64,000 nucleotides of DNA from assembly GCA_014239435.1 (NCBI GenBank), contig JAAZYX010000021.1, positions 1-64,000 of the forward strand. Reading direction: 5' to 3'. This document shows, in pieces, positions 36,690 to 46,140 of the stretch (the stretch's first letter is position 1; every line of letters starts with the position of its first letter). The notes below the pieces were generated by a model that did not search any database, was not told where the DNA came from, and saw only the letters and a program-made list of their open reading frames with translations. Both the position numbers and the translations under genes were made by a program. This DNA is from Fidelibacterota bacterium. GTDB taxonomy: Bacteria; Fidelibacterota; Marinisomatia; Marinisomatales; TCS55.

Positions 36690-36758
36690 ATATGCACCCG
36701 TAGCTTCCGCCAGAACTCGGAAAGGCAGTTTCGCTGCGGGAAACGGTATTTAAAAATT
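36690..36758 (+). repeat. Truncated tRNA-Arg 5' copy followed by palindromes
   Basis: ATATGCACCCGTAGCT at 36690-36705 is repeated exactly at 36759-36774, where it forms the leader and first 12 bases of tRNA-Arg(ACG). After the first copy the sequence turns into two small palindromes, TTCCG/CGGAA (36705-36722) and GTTTC/GAAAC (36729-36745). The distance between copies is 69 bases, the same period as in the tRNA-Ala array at 57 kb. Confidence 0.8.
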
Positions 36759-36762
36759 ATAT

Positions 36763-36836
36763 GCACCCGTAGCTCAACTGGATAGAGCGTCTGGCTACGG
36801 ACCAGAAGGCTGAGGGTTCGAATCCTTCCGGGTGTA
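36763..36836 (+). tRNA. tRNA-Arg(ACG)
   Basis: Acceptor GCACCCG (36763-36769) pairs with CGGGTGT (36829-36835), G-U first pair. The anticodon stem TCTGG/CCAGA encloses CTACGGA, giving ACG at 36797-36799. A34 must be deaminated to inosine to read all CGN codons used by this box; the deaminase gene tadA is present at 46141. Confidence 0.95.
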
Positions 36837-36862
36837 CTAGAGGAATTAGGAAATCCGATTAA

Positions 36863-36887
36863 GATTAGGAAGTTTTTTATCCTAATC
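36863..36887. terminator. Inverted repeat, possible terminator after the tRNA cluster
   Basis: GATTAGGA (36863-36870) pairs with TCCTAATC (36880-36887) around a T-rich loop, and further ATTAGGA/TCCTAAT copies surround it (36844-36900). There is no T-run after the stem, so terminator function is uncertain. The rest of the spacer to 37097 shows no convincing gene. Confidence 0.35.
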
Positions 36888-37097
36888 CACATTCCTAATC
36901 CATGATCCATATCACTTAGTTTTATCTGTAAAAACCCTTATAATGAGTTATGAAACTATCTTTGGTTTTTTCAGAATTACAATTGCATCCGATTGAGGGT
37001 GCGAATTATATTCATCCGTCGAAAGAATTCCAGAACGAGGTAAGGATTCCTTCATTTTGCAGAATCATTATGAAAATCATGTCCAAATGAGGCACGA

Positions 37098-37919
37098 ATG
37101 AATACATTTATTATCAAATCTATACTTCCCACTTTGCTCGGGATTTTCCTGTTTATATCGCCTAACAGTGTCATCCATGCTCAGGATGATTCCGATGATC
37201 CTGTCGAAATTTTTTGGGGAGACGATGAAGAAGAATACGATGATGACGAATATGAAGAATACGATGATGACGAGTATGAGGATGAATACGACGATGAAGA
37301 ATATGACGATGAATACGAAGAAGACGATTATTTTGATGAAGAGGATGATGAATTTTATGAAGAAGAAGGAGACGATGAGGAATTTTCCGATGATGAAGAA
37401 TTTGAGGATGACGAATTTGATGACGAAGGTGAACTCGAGGATGTGGAATTAGCCGATTTCGCCAAACGGCAGGGATATTCACTCACCATTATGGGCGCTT
37501 CGCCGGGATTTGTCAATCATCAGCTGAATACATATAACTCGGGTGTAAATTTTAAAGCAGGACTTGAATTTCCTGCTCTGATGCAGGTTGGACCGCTTCG
37601 GTTTCGTATGGGCGCCGAAATTGGTACATTCGAATTTTCAAACTATAAACCGGTTGGTGGTGAATTTAGCGGTTTCCTTGCGATGGGTATTCTTTCTTTT
37701 CCGGCCGGACCAGGTCAGGTAAAACTGGGTGCGGGTCTTGTCGGAAATGTCTTTGGATTTACAGCTGAATCTTCTTACGGGTTAGCGCTCGGCAATACGG
37801 TTGAAATTAGATTCGGTGTGCGGACAACAACTGCCATGAGTGTGAAAGATTCCAACGAAGCCGACCTGGGCACCGTGAGTTGGATGGATGGCATTTTGAT
37901 TCTCGGCGTAAGTATATAA
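37098..37919 (+). CDS. Exported protein with Asp/Glu/Tyr-rich segment and barrel-like C-terminus
   Basis: 273 residues. The signal peptide ends at VIHAQ. Residues ~32-120 are an extraordinary low-complexity stretch built almost only from Asp, Glu and Tyr/Phe (EEYDDDEYEEYDDDEYEDEY and on). Residues ~130-273 are Gly-rich amphipathic strands ('GASPGFVNHQLNTYNSGVNF', GPLRFRMGAEIG, VKLGAGLVGNVFGF), like a small outer-membrane barrel or a SpoIIIJ-free beta domain. The acidic segment could bind calcium or other cations at the cell surface (inference). I do not recognise a named family. It begins 7 bases after a TGA-ended short open frame and ends 22 bases before the giant adhesin. Confidence 0.68.
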   Translation: MNTFIIKSILPTLLGIFLFISPNSVIHAQDDSDDPVEIFWGDDEEEYDDDEYEEYDDDEYEDEYDDEEYDDEYEEDDYFDEEDDEFYEEEGDDEEFSDDEEFEDDEFDDEGELEDVELADFAKRQGYSLTIMGASPGFVNHQLNTYNSGVNFKAGLEFPALMQVGPLRFRMGAEIGTFEFSNYKPVGGEFSGFLAMGILSFPAGPGQVKLGAGLVGNVFGFTAESSYGLALGNTVEIRFGVRTTTAMSVKDSNEADLGTVSWMDGILILGVSI

Positions 37920-37941
37920 CTCTAATTTATATATTTTATTG

Positions 37942-39183
37942 ATGCGGTTTTTGAAAACAGCAATAGTCTCTAATTTTATTATAATTCAGTTTGCATTGGG
38001 CGCCACTGCTGCCCCCCAAGGAAATACTGATAATATAAAATCTCCGGGTTCAGGGGAAGATTACTACTGGAATGACGCACTTACCGGAATATATGTAAGT
38101 GACATTGATATGTCTGCAAGCGCAGGGTATTCTAATGGTCAATATTGGATAAAATTATTAAATGGCGCTTCGTATAACACGGTTAAAACATCTACCGGGT
38201 CAGGCACTTTAGACTATACGGTTACAGCGAGTCAAATAAATTCTTTAGGATATAGTGGCGGTGCTACGTTTTATGTGATTGTTATTAGGGAATCCCAAGA
38301 TGAATCCACACGGGATACCTCCAATATCCAAAGTTATGAATACCGAAATGTTTCAGGTAGCGATGCGTCTGCCACGGATACTCCGGCATTACAGGCAGCG
38401 TATGATTCCGGACCTTCCACAAGTGACGGATATACTAATTTAACATTTTTGGTATTTGACATTACAGGTGCAACAACGAGCGAACACGTGAAACTTTGGG
38501 ATTATTATAATTCGACCAAAAAGGATGAAGATGAGAATACGGCATCTTCAAGTTTTACACTGGGAGCCACATTTTCGACAGGTTCATATGAGGTACGAAC
38601 AGAAACGATAAATCAATACGGAAATCAGGCGTATTCAGGTAGAGATTATTTATTCATTGATCAAACATCACCAAGCTCTCTAACTGTTTCATCCGGAAAT
38701 CCAGGAAGTGCGGGGGAGTGGAATTTGCACGCTTCGGATGATGCCGGGATTTCTTCGACTGATTATTTGACAAATATTAACACTCCTCGCATTATTTTAT
38801 TTTCCAATGATCTTGAAGTGGACCCCAGCGGCAATGTGGGAAGCTCGGATGGAAGAGCAACGATTTATGTGGATGGAGCAGCGGTAGACAGTTCTGATGG
38901 AGACGGAGATGATTATCTTATAGTCACGATGTCAGCTCTTGCGGACGGAACCTATTCAATCACTCATGAGATTGTGGATCCGGGCGGAAACCGTTCCGGT
39001 CAGTCCGGCGCATTCTCTTTTACGATTGACACTGAGGCTGATGCTTCTGGAATTGCGATTGCATTGGATACAGATGAATTGGTGGATACAGGGTTTAGTC
39101 AAACGGATCAATATACCAGTGATACAACTCCAACATTCAATTTAACCGGTTCTGGATCATCCGGCGTGCAGGCCGGTGATTAA
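37942..39183 (+). CDS. N-terminal piece of a giant Ig-like adhesin, ended by an in-frame TAA
   Basis: 413 residues. The signal peptide is MRFLKTAIVSNFIIIQFALG; ATG 37942 follows an in-frame TTG at 37939. The mature part begins with Fn3/beta domains ('YVSDIDMSASAGYSNGQY') and then the Ig-like repeats that continue after the stop, for example SDDAGISSTDYLTN and DTGFSQTDQYTSD. The TAA at 39181-39183 falls in the middle of a repeat, and the same frame then runs open for another 2086 codons with continuous homology. This is therefore the 5' part of one broken or misread gene rather than a natural protein end. If the stop is real, a truncated exported fragment would result. Confidence 0.75.
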   Translation: MRFLKTAIVSNFIIIQFALGATAAPQGNTDNIKSPGSGEDYYWNDALTGIYVSDIDMSASAGYSNGQYWIKLLNGASYNTVKTSTGSGTLDYTVTASQINSLGYSGGATFYVIVIRESQDESTRDTSNIQSYEYRNVSGSDASATDTPALQAAYDSGPSTSDGYTNLTFLVFDITGATTSEHVKLWDYYNSTKKDEDENTASSSFTLGATFSTGSYEVRTETINQYGNQAYSGRDYLFIDQTSPSSLTVSSGNPGSAGEWNLHASDDAGISSTDYLTNINTPRIILFSNDLEVDPSGNVGSSDGRATIYVDGAAVDSSDGDGDDYLIVTMSALADGTYSITHEIVDPGGNRSGQSGAFSFTIDTEADASGIAIALDTDELVDTGFSQTDQYTSDTTPTFNLTGSGSSGVQAGD

Positions 39184-39309
39184 ATTATTGTAAAGAACGG
39201 AAGTACCTGGATCGCGGGCGGATGGGCTGCAACAGCCGGATCTATTTCAATTACGGTTCCGGATGCGAATGCACTAAGTGAAGCCACATATTCATCTCTT
39301 TCTGTTTTT

Positions 39310-42300
39310 GTGGTTGATTCTGCAGGAAACACATCAATAGCAGGAAATACCTTAAGCCCAGATTTGGTAGTTGATACATCGGACCCTGCAGATCCATCAT
39401 CTGCACCTTCATTAAAGTCTGGTCACGATACGGGTACCCTTGATACTGACCGCCTCACCAACCGCAGAACTCCAACATTTGTTTTTGCTGCAGAAGCATC
39501 AACGGATTCCATTTATGTTTACCAAGACGGTGTGAAAGTTGCTTCCGATTTAGCGAATGCAACGAGTAATATCGAAATCACTATTCCGGACGTCGGTGCA
39601 GACGGTACCTTTTCCATTACGTATAAAGATGTAGACAAAGCAGGAAATCAAAGCAATGCATCGGCTGCTTTTTCTGTCACTATTGATTCAACTATGCCGA
39701 CTGCAGCGCTCAGTATCAATATGGTGGAAGACGGAACGAATGACACAGGGGAGAGCCAGACCGATAAAATAACGACAAATCAGACACCACAGTTTCAGCT
39801 TGATTTGGCAGGTGCGAGTACCAGTATCGCGGATGCAGATTCTATCATTTTGTACTTCACGGACAAATCGGATGGTTCCACGGTTGTAGCAGATGCGGAA
39901 ATCATTACGGCGGATCCGCATACCATTCAGCCAACATCCAATCAGGATGAAGGGAATTATTTTGTGACAGCGGCTATTTTGGACAGCGCGGGAAATTTGA
40001 GAGACACTACAGGATTATTCCAGTCCATCACGATTGACCGTACGGGTCCCGATGCGCCAAGCGGAATTGATTTGCAGACGGCGGATGACAGTGGATCGTT
40101 GGATTCTGATGACGTCACAAAAGAGACTACCCTTATTTTCACAGTAAGCGGTGTTACGGTTGGCGATTCAGTTTTTATCCTGTTTGGAACTGATACAGTT
40201 GGCAGAGCAAAGGCATCCGCCGTTACAGTAGATGTGACTGTGAATTCTGCATCTGAAGGAACACATGTGGTGAAATCCATGGCGAAGGATCCGGCAGGGA
40301 ACATGGGCACACTTTCCAATGCCATGGGAAATAATCTCGTTGTTGATGTAACCAAACCGACCAAGCCTACAAATTTAGACCTCATTGATGCCAGCGATAC
40401 CGGAATTAGTTCTACAGACGGCATTACAAATGACAACACTCCCGGGTTCACTGCGGATGGGCTCACGAATACCGATTCGGTTGATATTTATTTGGGAACC
40501 CTTGCAAGTGTTGGGACCATATCTGTTTCGGGGCCTGTGGATGCAGATGGAACGATTACTCTTTCTGCGGCTGCAGCAAGTGACGGGGAATATATTGTAC
40601 GACTTAAGGCGATTGATCCAGCGGGGAACACATCTGATCCTTCAGATTCCATTTATATTCAAATTGACACAATTGATCCCAATGCGCCGACCATTTCGGG
40701 GATTCTGCCTGCGGATGATTCGGGACATCATAACAATGACGGCTATACGAATGTGCGCAAACCAACCATTATTCTAACAAACTTAGACGCGGCTGAAAAT
40801 GATTCTGTTAGGGTATTTTACACCGGAAATACAGCAGCTGTGGGTTCGGTGGTAACAGACGGTCATGGCGGAACAGATTATCTGCTTCCAGAATCCAATT
40901 TACCTGAGGGGACACATGCGCTTCGGGCGGTGGCAATTGACTCTGCCGGAAATGTATCCGACACAACGACCTCTGCAAACGGTTACACTCTTATCATTGA
41001 TATTACCGATCCAAATTCTATCACGGCTGCTGACTTGATCAAGACATCAGATACAGGTGTAGATACAACTGACAATTTGACGAGCGATATTAGTCCGTCA
41101 TTCAAAATTTCCAGCACAGACGGATTTGTCGGCGATTCTGTTTTTGTCGTCATGAAAAAAGCCGCTCTTCAGGATTCATTGGGCAAAGGATTTGTAACAA
41201 CGGGTAATACCGTTAGCATTACCATCAATTCTATTGATACAGCTGCAGCAGCATTTGGGAACGGAAGTATAGAGGTGCACGCATATGCTGTGGATTCCGC
41301 CGGGAATATTTCCACAACACTTGCCGGCGCGTCGTTGTTGGATATTACGTTAGACACTCAGGCACCAGACGCACCAACCATCACACTTCGCACAGCGGAT
41401 GACAGCGGTGTACTTGATACCGATAATTTGACCAATATCGTGAATCCAAGTTTTAATATTTGGGGTGGCGGCGGTACAGATTCATCGTATATCGCGGCCG
41501 ATGCAGATACCGTTGGAAGAGATGTTCCAAGTACAAGCCCGGATATTATTTCGACAAGTAATGTGGCAGGCGGAACGTACAGTTATACCGCAAAATTGAG
41601 AGATTATGCCGGCAATCTTTCCGCGGCTTCTGCGGCGGTTTCCGTTGAAATTGATACCACGCCACCTGCAAAGCCAAGTGGTGCGCCGGATTTACTTGTT
41701 GCAAGTGACAGCGGGTGGGTTTCGAGCACTGACAATATTACCAATGTGGCGCAACCACAGTTTGTTTTGACTGGCGTGAGCCCTGCAAGTCCCGGAAAAA
41801 TTGATTCCATTTTTATTCTGAAAGATTCATCCACAGTAGTGGTGTCCTCATGGACATCACAGTTGATTTCCGATACACTTCAATCCAGCGCTCTTATTTC
41901 CGGCACATATACATTCAATGTCTTTTCTATGGATTCCGCCGGAAATATTTCCGATACCAGCGAAGTCCTTACTCCGGTTGTCATTGATTTAGCAGACCCT
42001 TCAACGCCATCCGCGCCGGATTTATTATCCGCTTCAGATTTAGGTGATGCTGACAATGATAATATCACAAAGGATTCCACACCGACTTTCCGTACCACTA
42101 ATCTCGAATCCGGGACGCAGATGAAATTTTATGTAATTGACAATACAAGTACTGCAATAGACAGTATTGTGTCCGTTGTATCTGCAGATTCCACCGGGAC
42201 CAATTTTACCCTTACAGAAGGTGTCGTTCCGGAAGGCACGTACACATTTTATGCAACGAGTGAAGATACTGCGGGAAATCGTGTCCAGAGCGCCAACTTA

Positions 42301-45300
42301 GCAAATGTAATTTTAGATTATACCGCACCAGTGTGTTCACTCACTTTTTCCAATACAACGCAGACCCACATCACAAACCTTGGAAAATATCAGGATATAA
42401 TTACACTGACTGCAAAATTTTCTGAAAATACAGGAACCGTTCCTGCACCGATATTGAATGTGCAGTATGCGGATTCCACTACAGATTCCTTTACAGGTAC
42501 TGCAGGTATTGGTTCTAACAATGATACTACCTGGACCTTTTCATTCACTTTGCCGGACAGTTCTAAAAATGACGGAAACCTGAAAGCGACATTGACTTCT
42601 TTTGATGTTGCCGGAAATAAAACCCTGACCTATGTGGACAGCACTGTATTCGTCGTAGATAATACCGATCCTGCCGCTTTTACCGTGAGTACAATCACTT
42701 CATTTGGATACAATCAATCCTTGGGGTGGATAAACGGAAAGACGGACAGCGTATCCATTGTAGTTCCAATTGACCAAACCGATGGGACGCTTTTGCTGGG
42801 TGGCGATATTTATATTCAAATGCATATTCCACTGAGAATGGCGACCGGAACGTGGGTACAGGTTGGTACCAAAGATAGCATTGAAACAACCATCGATTCG
42901 GTAGTATACCGAACGACAGCGGAAATTCTCTCCGCACTTTCGCCGGAAGGATTGGCACAGGGAGACAGCATCGTAACGCGGGCAATCATGTACGATGCAG
43001 CCGGGAATTCAACCGAAGGAACGCAAAGCACGTATAAATTCGTTTATGATCCAAATAAGATGACCATCGGCGCAAATCAGATTATCAGCGGAAATACCTT
43101 GAATGTGGACACATTGGTTTCAAGCGATACAATTCGGGTAGCTTGGGATGACTTTGATGAACCCACTTCATCAACCGCTTCCGGATTGCTGAAATATCAG
43201 ATTGCCGTTAACCATGTTGGAGATGATTCGATTACGCAATTCATGAACTGGGCAAGTTCGCAGACCACGGCCTCATTCGATACGCTGCTTCCGATGCGGC
43301 ACGATAATGAGTACGGTATTCATATTCGAGCAATGGATATTGCCGGGAATATATCAGATACTCTTGCATCCACAACCTTCCGCCGCTACAATACCAAACC
43401 CACGCTTGCCTTAATGGATTCTGCTACGTCTTACGAAGATGTGCTGTGGAAGGATACCTTATCCGTATCGGACCCGGATTTGATCACTTTATTGTCCGAT
43501 TCCATGAGTTTTTATAAAATTCAATCCGTCAGCATTTCCGGCACGATTTCTGCAGACTCCGCTCGCATTACGGCCATCAGCAAGGATTCGGCGATAGTTT
43601 CTTGGACGCCGCTTCAAGCCGATACCGGAAAATACACCATCACCGCATGGGTGAAGGATAAATGGGAAGCGACAAAATTTATAGACTCAACTTCATGGGT
43701 TATGACTGTCATCGGAGTGAACGATACACCCGTTGTTTCTATCATTACTCCCGCACGCGAAATTTCTTTTGAGGAAGATTATCAGGATACAGTGAAATAC
43801 ACGATGACATCGTACGCTACAGATGTGGACAATGACAGTACTGAGCTGAGCTGGAACGCGGTATTGGCGGCCACGCCGGATATACCGGGTTATCCTCGCA
43901 CGATGCCTACTTTTGTTTGGGGGCCGAACACAACAGAAATCGCGAAGGAAAATATCCGCAATAAATACACACCAGAAATTTCTCTTAAGAGCCAATCATT
44001 ATTTGGTGACGGTACCCTGCAACTTCCCGAAAATACTACAACAAAAATGCAGGTAACTATCGATACAAGCTCGGGGCAAACCTATGCAACATTTGATGCG
44101 GATTCGAATTATTTCATAACGGATTATCAAATTATTTTTGAGGTATCGGACCCAAAAGGTGCACTTGCCAGTGATACGACATTTGTTACCGTTACACCCA
44201 ACAACGACGCGCCTGAATTAAATAAGGGAACGGTTTTGCTAGCTGATACAACTGTAACCGAAAATGATTCACTACTGTTGGATTTGGGTTCATATGTGAC
44301 CGATGTGGATGATACATTGCTGTATTTCCACGTAAGCGCTCTAACCAATAAAGGTTTTATGGCAATTTCAGACACATCATTTTCCATAGATACAACTGGA
44401 TATATGATCAAATTTGAACCTACAAAATTATGGTCAGATTCTTCTGTAATTCGATTGATAGTTCGCGACCGTTCATCCTTTTCGGAATCCGATGTAAAGT
44501 CTGACACTGCCATCTTTACGATTGATGTGATTCGTGTGCCGCGCCCACATCTTTTTGTAAGTGTCGTCCAAAATAATGCATTTACTAATTTTTACGATTT
44601 ATTCGTAACAGATACGGCGCAAAAGGTGAAACGATGCTCCGTTGCGGTACAGGGAATTCCGATTTTGATTGATACGGTAGGATTATATACGTACGCAGGA
44701 AATTATTATTTCACGAGTCCGGGTGTGTACATTTTTGATATCATGGCTCAAGGCATTGTCGGCGACACGTCTATTTCCAAAGGTATAAACCTCGCATTGG
44801 CAACTTCCGCGCGAACATGGACAGGATCCAGTATTGACGGCCGCTTTAGGGTAAGCGGATATCCCGGGTCGGTTCAAAATGACCAATTGATGCTCATTTC
44901 AGACTCTACTATGTTTGGACCGTATTTTGGCGATCAGGCTTCATATTTACTCGGAAATGAGTCATTTGAGTTTGCTGGAGCCGTAGAAGTAATGCTCCCG
45001 GCGACAGGAGATAATCAAGCAATTTACAGGCGGACGAACGGTGCGAAATGGGAAGAACTTCCGTCTATTACAGAATACGGTGTTGTGAGGGCATGGACAG
45101 AAAAAATGGGATATTTCAAACTAGGTCTTCAAACCATTTTTGTGCCGGAATTAACGTCCATACAGAAGAATTATCCGAATCCTTTTAATCCAGCGACAAC
45201 CATTGAGTATGATCTAGGGATCAATCAGGGACCGCGGCAGCAGGTAAATCTTTCCATTTATAATGTTTTGGGGCAGCACGTAAAAACTTTGATCAATGAA

Positions 45301-45441
45301 GAAAAAACAATTGGTCGCTATTCCGTTCGCTGGTTTGGCAAAGATGAGTACGGAGAAACTGTTTCTTCAGGCGTATATTTCGCCAGAATGATAACCAATC
45401 ACGGTGTGGTCAAAACACGGAAAATTATGCTGTTGCGATGA
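39310..45441 (+). CDS. C-terminal piece of the giant Ig/cadherin-like adhesin with sorting domain
   Basis: Counted from GTG 39310 this piece has 2043 residues, but codons from 39184 on already continue the upstream protein in the same frame. About nine further Ig-like repeats carry the signature [AS]-D-[DST]-[SLT]-G-x-x-[DS]-x-D-x-x-T-[NKS] and end in D-x-AGN. They are followed by diverged repeats, cadherin-like 'VTENDSLLLDLGSYVTDVDD' modules, and a final ~90-residue sorting domain (IQKNYPNPFNPATTIEYDL to the KTRKIMLLR end). This C-terminus is of the type IX-like kind and indicates a surface adhesin. Without the upstream signal peptide this piece alone could not be exported. The next gene overlaps its stop (ATGA). 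Confidence 0.8.
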   Translation: MVDSAGNTSIAGNTLSPDLVVDTSDPADPSSAPSLKSGHDTGTLDTDRLTNRRTPTFVFAAEASTDSIYVYQDGVKVASDLANATSNIEITIPDVGADGTFSITYKDVDKAGNQSNASAAFSVTIDSTMPTAALSINMVEDGTNDTGESQTDKITTNQTPQFQLDLAGASTSIADADSIILYFTDKSDGSTVVADAEIITADPHTIQPTSNQDEGNYFVTAAILDSAGNLRDTTGLFQSITIDRTGPDAPSGIDLQTADDSGSLDSDDVTKETTLIFTVSGVTVGDSVFILFGTDTVGRAKASAVTVDVTVNSASEGTHVVKSMAKDPAGNMGTLSNAMGNNLVVDVTKPTKPTNLDLIDASDTGISSTDGITNDNTPGFTADGLTNTDSVDIYLGTLASVGTISVSGPVDADGTITLSAAAASDGEYIVRLKAIDPAGNTSDPSDSIYIQIDTIDPNAPTISGILPADDSGHHNNDGYTNVRKPTIILTNLDAAENDSVRVFYTGNTAAVGSVVTDGHGGTDYLLPESNLPEGTHALRAVAIDSAGNVSDTTTSANGYTLIIDITDPNSITAADLIKTSDTGVDTTDNLTSDISPSFKISSTDGFVGDSVFVVMKKAALQDSLGKGFVTTGNTVSITINSIDTAAAAFGNGSIEVHAYAVDSAGNISTTLAGASLLDITLDTQAPDAPTITLRTADDSGVLDTDNLTNIVNPSFNIWGGGGTDSSYIAADADTVGRDVPSTSPDIISTSNVAGGTYSYTAKLRDYAGNLSAASAAVSVEIDTTPPAKPSGAPDLLVASDSGWVSSTDNITNVAQPQFVLTGVSPASPGKIDSIFILKDSSTVVVSSWTSQLISDTLQSSALISGTYTFNVFSMDSAGNISDTSEVLTPVVIDLADPSTPSAPDLLSASDLGDADNDNITKDSTPTFRTTNLESGTQMKFYVIDNTSTAIDSIVSVVSADSTGTNFTLTEGVVPEGTYTFYATSEDTAGNRVQSANLANVILDYTAPVCSLTFSNTTQTHITNLGKYQDIITLTAKFSENTGTVPAPILNVQYADSTTDSFTGTAGIGSNNDTTWTFSFTLPDSSKNDGNLKATLTSFDVAGNKTLTYVDSTVFVVDNTDPAAFTVSTITSFGYNQSLGWINGKTDSVSIVVPIDQTDGTLLLGGDIYIQMHIPLRMATGTWVQVGTKDSIETTIDSVVYRTTAEILSALSPEGLAQGDSIVTRAIMYDAAGNSTEGTQSTYKFVYDPNKMTIGANQIISGNTLNVDTLVSSDTIRVAWDDFDEPTSSTASGLLKYQIAVNHVGDDSITQFMNWASSQTTASFDTLLPMRHDNEYGIHIRAMDIAGNISDTLASTTFRRYNTKPTLALMDSATSYEDVLWKDTLSVSDPDLITLLSDSMSFYKIQSVSISGTISADSARITAISKDSAIVSWTPLQADTGKYTITAWVKDKWEATKFIDSTSWVMTVIGVNDTPVVSIITPAREISFEEDYQDTVKYTMTSYATDVDNDSTELSWNAVLAATPDIPGYPRTMPTFVWGPNTTEIAKENIRNKYTPEISLKSQSLFGDGTLQLPENTTTKMQVTIDTSSGQTYATFDADSNYFITDYQIIFEVSDPKGALASDTTFVTVTPNNDAPELNKGTVLLADTTVTENDSLLLDLGSYVTDVDDTLLYFHVSALTNKGFMAISDTSFSIDTTGYMIKFEPTKLWSDSSVIRLIVRDRSSFSESDVKSDTAIFTIDVIRVPRPHLFVSVVQNNAFTNFYDLFVTDTAQKVKRCSVAVQGIPILIDTVGLYTYAGNYYFTSPGVYIFDIMAQGIVGDTSISKGINLALATSARTWTGSSIDGRFRVSGYPGSVQNDQLMLISDSTMFGPYFGDQASYLLGNESFEFAGAVEVMLPATGDNQAIYRRTNGAKWEELPSITEYGVVRAWTEKMGYFKLGLQTIFVPELTSIQKNYPNPFNPATTIEYDLGINQGPRQQVNLSIYNVLGQHVKTLINEEKTIGRYSVRWFGKDEYGETVSSGVYFARMITNHGVVKTRKIMLLR

Positions 45442-46109
45442 AAAATTTATTCCAAAATACGGGACTCATTCTCGCCGCACTTTTTATATCGCTCATGGCG
45501 GATGCCTGCCGAAAACAATATGAATCTACATCACAGGATATGTCAGATTACGGATGGGAATTGTTTGAGCAAGACGATTATTCTAACAGTGCGCAATGGT
45601 TTCAAAATTCCATTGACAATGATACTTCCTTTAAAGATGGGTATAACGGGATTGGCTGGTCCTTCGGAAAATTGGCATACATTGATTCGAGCATAAAATA
45701 CCTCAATAAAGGAATATTGATGGCAGATGATCCTTTTAATACGATTGATGTTACGAATGAAATTAAAGCGGGGTTGTGCTTTGCCTATAATGCGAGAGGA
45801 AATTCCGGCGACGATTCCATGTCAATTATTTGGGGAGATACGGTTATTGGCGCTACAGTTGGGTTCAATAAAACCGGTTGGATTTTCACGCATGATACAA
45901 CGATTAACTATCTGGATGTTATGTTGACGCTCGGAATGTCAAATTTCGGCGTTGGTGATTTTACAAAAAGCCTTGAGCATGTTTCTGATATATGGGCAAT
46001 CCTGAATCCGAGCATAAGTGTTGCCACCATTGATGTCGCAACCGTTGACGGCAGAAGACTGCTGGCGGTTCAGTTGGATTCCTTGCAGAATTACTTAGCG
46101 ACGCCTTAA
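45438..46109 (+). CDS. TPR-type envelope protein, possible lipoprotein
   Basis: 223 residues. A hydrophobic leader (NTGLILAALFISLMADAC) ends in a Cys that could be a lipid site, although Asp at -2 makes the lipobox atypical. The rest holds TPR-like helices: DYGWELFEQDDYSNSAQWF, GYNGIGWSFGKLAYIDSSI and a conserved 'SNFGVGDFTKSLEHV'. It overlaps the adhesin stop by 4 bases and may serve in export or anchoring of that adhesin (inference from position). I do not recognise a specific family. Confidence 0.68.
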   Translation: MKNLFQNTGLILAALFISLMADACRKQYESTSQDMSDYGWELFEQDDYSNSAQWFQNSIDNDTSFKDGYNGIGWSFGKLAYIDSSIKYLNKGILMADDPFNTIDVTNEIKAGLCFAYNARGNSGDDSMSIIWGDTVIGATVGFNKTGWIFTHDTTINYLDVMLTLGMSNFGVGDFTKSLEHVSDIWAILNPSISVATIDVATVDGRRLLAVQLDSLQNYLATP

Positions 46110-46140
46110 CTCTTTTAATTTATTCAAATACAGTTTTCCC

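Noticed and set aside
36950-37090. A 46-codon open frame starting ATG 36950 (MKLSLVFSELQLHPIEG...)
   Set aside because: No ribosome-binding site, no recognisable domain and a mixed composition. It could be a small gene or remnant, but support is too weak to list.
39184-39309. TAA 39181 as a recoded sense codon
   Set aside because: No recoding of TAA is supported elsewhere: many genes here end in TAA normally (for example 20022-20024). A mutation or sequence error is the simpler reading.
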